9,238 bases of DNA, from contig JAFYQC010000025.1 in assembly GCA_017547265.1 (NCBI GenBank), positions 1 to 9,238 on the forward strand, written 5' to 3'. Position numbers and translations under genes: made by a program. The stretch is from Kiritimatiellia bacterium. Lineage in GTDB: Bacteria > Verrucomicrobiota > Kiritimatiellia > RFP12 > UBA1067. The notes beneath the pieces are model-generated. The model did no database searches, had not been told where the DNA came from, and worked only from the letters and a program-made list of their open reading frames with translations. Shown here piece after piece: positions 4,779 through 9,238 of the stretch. Each line of letters opens with the position of its first letter. The first letter of the stretch is position 1.

Positions 4779-6310
4779 CAGACGATGATCTCCCATCCGT
4801 TGCGGTAGACTTCGCGCTTCGTCGAGATTCCCTTCATCTCGCCCTCGGCGAGCTGCATGTTCTTGGGATCCCAGTCGAAGCCGGTATCGTAGATGTACGA
4901 CATGTTGCAGAGAAGGCACAGCGTGCAGCTGCGTCCACCCACCTCGGCGGGCGAAATCGTAATCTTGCGGGAGTCGATGCACTCGCAGAAGTTCTGAATC
5001 TGGTTGGGACTGTCGTAGAGCCCGGCCTTTTCAATCTCTGCCGCGTACTTCTTCTCAAGGAGATCGAGCGCCGCGTCAAGGCGGTTGTCCTTCTTGACAG
5101 CGGCATCGGTGCCGTAGTCCTTGCCGACGGACTCCGCAACAATGTGGTCCTTCATGTAGGTGACGTCCTGAAGCGCCTTGCGGACGTCTGCCGTCGGGCG
5201 AACGGTCGTAGCGTCAAAACCGGCCCAGACTGCAATCTTGCCGCGGTTGACGGCGACTACGCCCTTGGTGCCGTAGAACACGGTTCCCCACACGCCGAAC
5301 GGCCCGTGGTAGAGCTCGATGTCCTTGCCGTCAGTCTTCGACTTGAAGAGCATCTTCATGCCGAACTGGCGACGGCCACCGTGGAAAAGGTCGGTCGAGT
5401 AGGGTTCGTCAGAGCGGATGATCTTGTACGGGCCGGAGTCGTCCATGTCAAGGCCCCACTGCGCGATGTCGAGGTGATGCGCACCCCAGTCGCCGTTGTA
5501 ACCCGAGCCGATGTCGTCGTCGAAGCGCCAGAACATCGGATAGAACGTGTTGACACCGACTGGAGCGAGCTGGTTGGAGTAGGGGCGCCACTTGGCCGGC
5601 CCGAGCCACATATCCCAGCCCTTCTCGCCGAGAAGCTCGTAGCCCTCCGACTCCTTCGCGGCGTTCTCGGGAACGTCGAAGAATCGGATCGGATGGGAAG
5701 GTCCGCCGAGCTTCTTGCCGCCGATACCGTAGTTGGCGTCGACGTACCTGACGTCGCCAATGACGCCGCCGCGAACAAGCGCCGCCGCCGTGCGGAAGAC
5801 GCGCCACGAGCGCTGCATCGAGCCGGTCTGGAAGACGCGACCGTACTTCTTCTGAGCCTCGATGACCTTCTTGGCCTCGTCGATCGAGTAGGTAAGCGGC
5901 TTTTCGCAGTAGACGTCCTTGCCGTGTTTCATCGCCTCGACGGAGATGTACGCATGCCAGTGGTCGGGAGTCGCAATGCAGACGGCGTCAATCTCGGGAT
6001 TGGCGAGCACTTCGCGGAAGTCGGCGTACGTCGCGCACCTAGAGCCGTCCTTGTAGTGGGCGTTGACCTTCCCAGCGCTGTTCTCGCGGCGCGTCTTGTC
6101 GACGTCGCAGATGGCGACAACACGAACGTTGGGCTGCCTCAGGAACTCGGTAAGGAGGAAGCGCCCCTGGATTCCGATGCCTATCATGGCAACGTTGCGC
6201 TTCTCGCCCGGCTGGAGCTCGCGCGCACCGACCTTGGAGGTCGAGGTGGCGGCGAACGTAGCGGCCGCGGCCGAACCCAAAAGAAAACTTCTGCGGTTGA
6301 TGTCTATCAT
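4778..6310 (-). CDS. Gfo/Idh/MocA family oxidoreductase with twin-arginine leader
   Basis: A 510-residue member of the Gfo/Idh/MocA family. The N-terminus has a twin-arginine export signal (N5-R-R-S-F-L-L-G12, then an Ala-rich hydrophobic stretch to about residue 29), so it should fold with its NAD(P) cofactor and be exported to the periplasm by Tat. The Rossmann motif GIGIQG is at 44-49, CDVD at 68-71, EKP at 136-138 and the His motif GAHHLD at 276-281. Such Tat-exported members are abundant in PVC bacteria and Bacteroidota. Some related Tat-exported members act on glycosides through transient oxidation, but this one's substrate is unknown. It lies 1 bp behind the M18 gene and has a good ribosome-binding site in that gene's end. 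Length and motifs look intact. Confidence 0.93.
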   Translation of the reverse strand: MIDINRRSFLLGSAAAATFAATSTSKVGARELQPGEKRNVAMIGIGIQGRFLLTEFLRQPNVRVVAICDVDKTRRENSAGKVNAHYKDGSRCATYADFREVLANPEIDAVCIATPDHWHAYISVEAMKHGKDVYCEKPLTYSIDEAKKVIEAQKKYGRVFQTGSMQRSWRVFRTAAALVRGGVIGDVRYVDANYGIGGKKLGGPSHPIRFFDVPENAAKESEGYELLGEKGWDMWLGPAKWRPYSNQLAPVGVNTFYPMFWRFDDDIGSGYNGDWGAHHLDIAQWGLDMDDSGPYKIIRSDEPYSTDLFHGGRRQFGMKMLFKSKTDGKDIELYHGPFGVWGTVFYGTKGVVAVNRGKIAVWAGFDATTVRPTADVRKALQDVTYMKDHIVAESVGKDYGTDAAVKKDNRLDAALDLLEKKYAAEIEKAGLYDSPNQIQNFCECIDSRKITISPAEVGGRSCTLCLLCNMSYIYDTGFDWDPKNMQLAEGEMKGISTKREVYRNGWEIIV

Positions 6311-6311
6311 T

Positions 6312-7697
6312 TTATTTACTCCTTAGGTATGCGCTATATGCGCGGTAAGTTTGCCAACAATCGAACTTGGAAGCGAGTTCCCAGGGAGCATGCATGTTGA
6401 GAAGCGGCGTGCCCATGTCGAGCACCTTCATGCCAAACCTCGCCATGTACTGCGAGATCGTGCCGCCGCCGCCCTTTTCCATGCGGCCGAGCTCGCACAT
6501 CTGCCATGTGACGTCACCTTCGTCCATTATGCGGCGAATCTCGGCGATGAACTCGGGACCGCAGTCGCTCGCGCCGCCCTTGGTGGTGCCGCCGGTGTAC
6601 TTCGAGGCGACTGGACCCGCGTGGAAGCGCGCGCGGTTTCCGGTCGAGTCGACATCGGGGAAGTGGGGATCGGACGCGGCCGACACGTCGGCGGAGAGCA
6701 TCGAGGAAAGCTCAAGAGCACGACGGACGAGGATGTCTCGCGCGTTCTTCTCCTGGCGCTCGACCATCTCGGCGACGGTGTTCTCGAAGAAGCTCGACTG
6801 CATGCCGGTGGAGCCCATCGAGCCGACCTCTTCCTTGTCGCACATAAGTATCGACGCTGTGACGTCGGGAACATGGTCGGAAGCGTCGATGAGCGCCTGG
6901 AGACCGGCGAACGAGCAGACGCGGTCGTCATGGCCGTAGCCAGCGATGAGAGCGCGGTCAAAACCGACTTCACGCGGCATGCCCGCGGGAACAATCTCGA
7001 GCTCGGCGGAGAGGAGATCCTCTTCGTCAATTTTGTAGGTCTTCTTCAAGTAGGCAACGAGATCGGACTTGCCGGCCTTGGGCTCGACCCCGTTCCCCGT
7101 TCCCCTTTCCCCGTTACCCTTCTTCTCCTTCGCGTAAGTCGTCCACGCGAGGACGTCGAGGTCCTCGGCGGGGAAGAACTCGTCGCGAGTGAGCTTCGCC
7201 TGGTCCTTGCCGAGATGCGGCAGGATGTCGCTGATCATGAAGACGGGATCGCCAGGCGCGTCGCCTACCGCGATGTCGATCTTCTTGCCGTCCTTGCGGA
7301 CTACGGTTCCATAGAGCGCGAGCGGAAGGACGAGCCACTGGTACTTCTTGATGCCGCCGTAGATATGGCAGTCAAAGTAGACATAGCCACCTTTCTCGTA
7401 AAGCGGCCTCGGCTTGAGGTCGAGACGCGGCGCATCGGTATGGCCGCCGACGATGCGAAGGCCGACTTCGGAAATCTTCTTCTTTCCGATCACCGCGGCC
7501 ATGACGGTGCGGCCCTCGTAGCCGCGGTACACCTTGTCGCCGGGCTTCAGCGTCTTGAACTTGGAGATCTCCTTGAATCCCCTCTTTTCGAGAAGCCGGA
7601 CGCTCTCGGCATAGCTGCGGCGTTCGGTCTTCGCGATACCCAGATAGCGCACGTATTCGGCGCAATACTCCGACATCGACTTATATTGGAATTTCAT
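6312..7697 (-). CDS. M18 family aminopeptidase (aspartyl aminopeptidase-like)
   Basis: A 461-residue zinc metallopeptidase of family M18, expected to remove N-terminal (often acidic) residues from peptides in the cytoplasm. Metal and catalytic motifs are clear: GGHTDAPRLDLKP (H86, D88), GHDDRVCSF (H256-D257-D258), CDKEEVGSMGSTG (E289, E290) and NMHAPWE (H436). Residues ~190-210 form a Lys/Gly/Asn/Glu-rich insertion encoded by a GGGGAAC heptad repeat that probably varies between strains. An upstream in-frame ATG exists, but MKFQYKSMSEY fits the family beginning, and the TATAAT lies just upstream, inside the longer frame. It is first in a three-gene operon with two oxidoreductases. The functional link is not obvious, so co-transcription may be incidental. 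Confidence 0.94.
   Translation of the reverse strand: MKFQYKSMSEYCAEYVRYLGIAKTERRSYAESVRLLEKRGFKEISKFKTLKPGDKVYRGYEGRTVMAAVIGKKKISEVGLRIVGGHTDAPRLDLKPRPLYEKGGYVYFDCHIYGGIKKYQWLVLPLALYGTVVRKDGKKIDIAVGDAPGDPVFMISDILPHLGKDQAKLTRDEFFPAEDLDVLAWTTYAKEKKGNGERGTGNGVEPKAGKSDLVAYLKKTYKIDEEDLLSAELEIVPAGMPREVGFDRALIAGYGHDDRVCSFAGLQALIDASDHVPDVTASILMCDKEEVGSMGSTGMQSSFFENTVAEMVERQEKNARDILVRRALELSSMLSADVSAASDPHFPDVDSTGNRARFHAGPVASKYTGGTTKGGASDCGPEFIAEIRRIMDEGDVTWQMCELGRMEKGGGGTISQYMARFGMKVLDMGTPLLNMHAPWELASKFDCWQTYRAYSAYLRSK
6319..6324 (-). promoter_or_regulatory. Ribosome-binding site of the Tat-exported oxidoreductase
   Basis: AAGGAG, 8 bases before the ATG at 6310 and largely upstream of the M18 stop region (6312-6314). 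It supports this start and contrasts with the apparently leaderless genes in the window. Confidence 0.8.
7088..7119 (-). repeat. GGGGAAC heptad repeat with G-quadruplex potential inside the M18 gene
   Basis: On the minus (coding) strand GGG-TAAC is followed by GGGG-AAA, GGGG-AAC, GGGG-AAC and GGGG. That is four G4 runs with three-base loops plus an extra G3 run. It meets the usual quadruplex pattern in both DNA and mRNA. The 7-base period is not a multiple of three, so gain or loss of one unit would shift the reading frame. Confidence 0.88.
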
Positions 7698-7699
7698 TC

Positions 7700-7714
7700 T
7701 TGGTATTATACCAA
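7700..7714 (-). promoter_or_regulatory. Palindromic extended -10 promoter of the M18 operon (leaderless)
   Basis: TTGGTATAATACCAA is a perfect palindrome about its central base. On the minus strand it contains TGGTATAAT, a consensus extended -10 (TATAAT at 7710-7705). The expected start falls at or next to the A of the ATG at 7697, so the transcript should be leaderless. No -35 is visible. The palindrome could double as an operator. Confidence 0.7.
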
Positions 7715-7753
7715 AAAGAATGCTCCCGCGGGTAGGAATTCTTGGCAAATATG

Positions 7754-7821
7754 GCAAGGGCGAGGCGCCCTTGCTACATCTTTTGCGGCCGCGCGGTGTG
7801 GCAAGGCCGCCTCGGCCTTGC
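7754..7821. repeat. Two tandem related hairpins with complementary loops
   Basis: Hairpin 1 is GCAAGGGC-GAGGC-GCCCTTGC (7754-7774). Hairpin 2 is GCAAGGCC-GCCTC-GGCCTTGC (7801-7821). Both are preceded by TGG or TG and followed by CATC-type sequence, so they are diverged copies of one ~30-bp unit. The loops are reverse complements of each other. They fill the gap between the GH76-like gene (stop 7827) and the M18 promoter. Neither has a T-tract on either side, so they are not typical terminators, though they could protect a 3' end. Confidence 0.8.
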
Positions 7822-7826
7822 TCATC

Positions 7827-8963
7827 TCACCTGCAGGCGCGGGAGGCGGAGAAGTAGAGAAGCGCCGCGGAGATGGCGTGCTTCGGATCAATCGCCTCTT
7901 CGCTTGACGGAGTCTTTGTCCAATCAGGGCCGTTGAGCCCGTCGGTAAGACGGCGCGAAGTCCATGCCGTGCGCGCATTCGCAAGAATGTAGTCGCGGTA
8001 CTTCTCACATCCAGGACGACGCGCAAGATCCGAAAGATAACACATGGCAAACCCGCGGGAAAGCCATCCTACCGAATCCTCGGTGGGCTGCATCGCCTCA
8101 AGCGGCTGGGACATCTTCATGAAATGGTCGGCCGCCTTCTTCGCATTCGAGAGGTAGATTGCGCTTCCCGTCGACCTGTAGAGTCGCATTGACGCACCAA
8201 TGAACAAGCCGATGTTGCCGACGAACTCTGCGTTGGAGCGACTGTCATCGACGGCCACATCCTCAAAGACGGCACCGCTCTTCGCGCTGAACAGCCGCTC
8301 TGCCGTCCACTTGTATAGCTTGCGGCCCTGAAGGAGATACTTGAGGTCCTGTGTCGCGTGGTATAGGTCGATAGCAACGATGACCGCGCTCAGGTTCGCA
8401 GATGCGCTCTTCACCGTTTTCTCGTCGCTCCTATGCCACATGCCGCCACCTATTGCATTGTCGACCTGGTTGAGCCAAAGCGCATCATAGAGCTTCTTCG
8501 CCTCTTCAAGATACGTCTTGTTTCGCGTGATACGGGACGCGCGCGCGCAAGCAATCGCCCAGCGAAGCACCTCGTCGTTGCGGCAATTGGCCGCGCGATC
8601 GGGGTAATTTGCGGCGAAGTCGTTGTAATAGGCGCTCACTGCCTCTGCCGCAAGGTCTTTGCGCCAGAAAGTGCCCACGTTGTCGAGAAGTAGGTAGAAC
8701 GCATAAGTCGAAAACGCATAGGACGGCTCACCGCCCTTGTCGTCAGAGAGAAGCGCGACATCGCTGGAGAGACGGAACTTCGACCATATCGCCCTCGTGG
8801 CGTCACCCCCGCGGTGGTACCAGTACATCTCCCAGTCTTCGATGCTCGCGGACAGATCTTCGTTGGGTGCCTTTGGAATATCTTCCGACGTACATTCGTT
8901 GGATACACATCCGGCAAGCGCCGCAAGCAACACGAGAAACGGCATCTTCCTCAAGGTCGTCAT
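7827..8963 (-). CDS. Lipoprotein with GH76-like (alpha/alpha)6-barrel
   Basis: A 378-residue protein with a lipoprotein signal (basic start MTTLRK, hydrophobic stretch, lipobox LAGC with C19), so it is anchored in a membrane. The rest resembles glycoside hydrolase family 76 (endo-alpha-1,6-mannanases): the block NDEVLRWAIACARASRITRN, then GGGMWHRSDEKTVKSASANL, then LYHATQDLKYLL and LYRSTGSAIYLSNAKKAADH, repeating helical hairpins of the barrel. The family's catalytic Asp-Asp pair would align with N129-D130, and the usual YNQG motif is GNIG. The nucleophile position therefore appears replaced, and the protein may bind rather than cleave glycans. The assignment is from memory of family motifs. 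The ATG overlaps the stop of the upstream methyltransferase (ATGA), and GAGAGG precedes it closely. Other six-hairpin hydrolase families are possible. Confidence 0.75.
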   Translation of the reverse strand: MTTLRKMPFLVLLAALAGCVSNECTSEDIPKAPNEDLSASIEDWEMYWYHRGGDATRAIWSKFRLSSDVALLSDDKGGEPSYAFSTYAFYLLLDNVGTFWRKDLAAEAVSAYYNDFAANYPDRAANCRNDEVLRWAIACARASRITRNKTYLEEAKKLYDALWLNQVDNAIGGGMWHRSDEKTVKSASANLSAVIVAIDLYHATQDLKYLLQGRKLYKWTAERLFSAKSGAVFEDVAVDDSRSNAEFVGNIGLFIGASMRLYRSTGSAIYLSNAKKAADHFMKMSQPLEAMQPTEDSVGWLSRGFAMCYLSDLARRPGCEKYRDYILANARTAWTSRRLTDGLNGPDWTKTPSSEEAIDPKHAISAALLYFSASRACR

Positions 8964-9238
8964 TTTCCTCTCTGCCTAAGAATTTCGTACATGGCGACAG
9001 AGGCGGCTGTCGCGGCGTTCAGCGACTCGAAGCCGCCGGGCATTGGCAGGACGGCTACAAAGTCGCACTTCTCGCGCACAAGGCGAGAGATGCCGTTACC
9101 CTCCGCACCGACAACGAGACCGACGCGTCCCTTGAAGTCGATGTCAGTGTAGTTCTTCGCATCCTCGCCCCAGTCAAGACCAGTGAACCAGAGCCCGGCC
9201 TCCTTTAGCTCTTCAATCGCGCGCGGCAGATTGACGAC
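8960..9238 (-). CDS. rlmB: SpoU/TrmH-family rRNA 2'-O-methyltransferase, C-terminal part (RlmB-like)
   Basis: The last 92 codons of a gene that begins beyond the window. The reading frame is open to the edge. It encodes the C-terminal part of the SPOUT knot domain: NLPRAIEELKEAGLWFTGLD, then GLVVGAEGNGISRLVRE (motif 2) and VLPMPGGFESLNAATAASVA (motif 3), which form the trefoil knot that binds S-adenosylmethionine. NLPRAIEELKEAG and CDF resemble RlmB, which methylates G2251 of 23S rRNA, but TrmH or other SpoU paralogues cannot be excluded without the N-terminal domain. Motif 3 reads SLNAAT rather than the commoner SLNVSV. The stop overlaps the lipoprotein start by four bases, so the two are probably co-transcribed. 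Confidence 0.88.
   Translation of the reverse strand, partial: VVNLPRAIEELKEAGLWFTGLDWGEDAKNYTDIDFKGRVGLVVGAEGNGISRLVREKCDFVAVLPMPGGFESLNAATAASVAMYEILRQRGK

Noticed and set aside
3585..4982. Longer version of the cytoplasmic oxidoreductase beginning at 4982
   Set aside because: The extra 68 residues are out-of-frame sequence of the upstream gene with no family similarity. The start at 4778 fits the Rossmann fold and the operon spacing.
4631..6400. Long plus-strand open frame (589 codons) opposite the oxidoreductase genes
   Set aside because: It is antisense to clear Gfo/Idh/MocA genes with all family motifs, has no recognisable domain of its own, and is Arg/Val/Leu/Ala-rich as expected of a GC-rich antisense frame.
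7754..7821. Intrinsic terminator for the GH76-like gene
   Set aside because: The stems are strong, but no T-tract follows either hairpin on the minus strand. They are listed as repeats instead.
6351..7907. Plus-strand open frame (518 codons) opposite the M18 gene
   Set aside because: A shadow of the M18 coding strand. It crosses the M18 promoter and hairpins and has no motif or ribosome-binding site.

Overview
The window looks like a fragment of a GC-rich, probably PVC-superphylum bacterium (a Kiritimatiellota, Lentisphaerota or Verrucomicrobiota type). This is an inference. It rests on paired Gfo/Idh/MocA oxidoreductases (one with a twin-arginine leader), a GxxExxY gene embedded in CACGAAA/TTTCGTG-type intergenic repeats, and the heptad GGGGAAC repeat. 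No rRNA or other marker in the window fixes the taxonomy.

The window has two halves. Positions 1-3559 are an accessory island in which small toxin-type and nuclease-type genes are set in a mosaic of hairpin-rich repeats. In order it holds: the last codons of a GxxExxY gene with its 3' flank (1-273); a VapBC toxin-antitoxin pair on the minus strand (285-931); two adjacent internally deleted gene relics (about 1016-1172); an HTH protein plus DUF3990 (predicted ADP-ribosyltransferase) pair on the minus strand (1363-2686); an intact GxxExxY gene on the plus strand (2944-3324); and a second, nearly identical copy of the first repeat (3285-3559). The DUF3990-HTH pair sits between inverted copies of a ~197-bp repeat (1165-1362 and 2739-2935). 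The whole island sits between ~273-bp direct repeats. The repeats are built from short hairpins separated by TTTCGTG, and a 20-bp module marks five repeat edges.

Positions 3585-9238 are ordinary chromosomal genes, all on the minus strand. They are read in the order rlmB-type 2'-O-methyltransferase (3' part only), a GH76-like lipoprotein, an M18 aminopeptidase, a Tat-exported Gfo/Idh/MocA oxidoreductase and a cytoplasmic Gfo/Idh/MocA oxidoreductase. The first two overlap by ATGA. After a 129-bp gap with two tandem hairpins, the last three form a tight operon (1-bp gap, then a 1-bp overlap). That operon starts from an apparently leaderless extended -10 promoter and ends at a hairpin plus T-tract supplied by the repeat edge.

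Possible novelty lies in the island. A PD-(D/E)XK-type gene travels with structured repeats, has an internally deleted derivative that keeps both ends, and shows one compensatory stem change between copies. This resembles an autonomous/non-autonomous pair of the kind known for REP elements and their RAYT transposases, but the link is speculative. The toxin pair also has a near-textbook promoter with a perfect 18-bp inverted repeat placed to block it.
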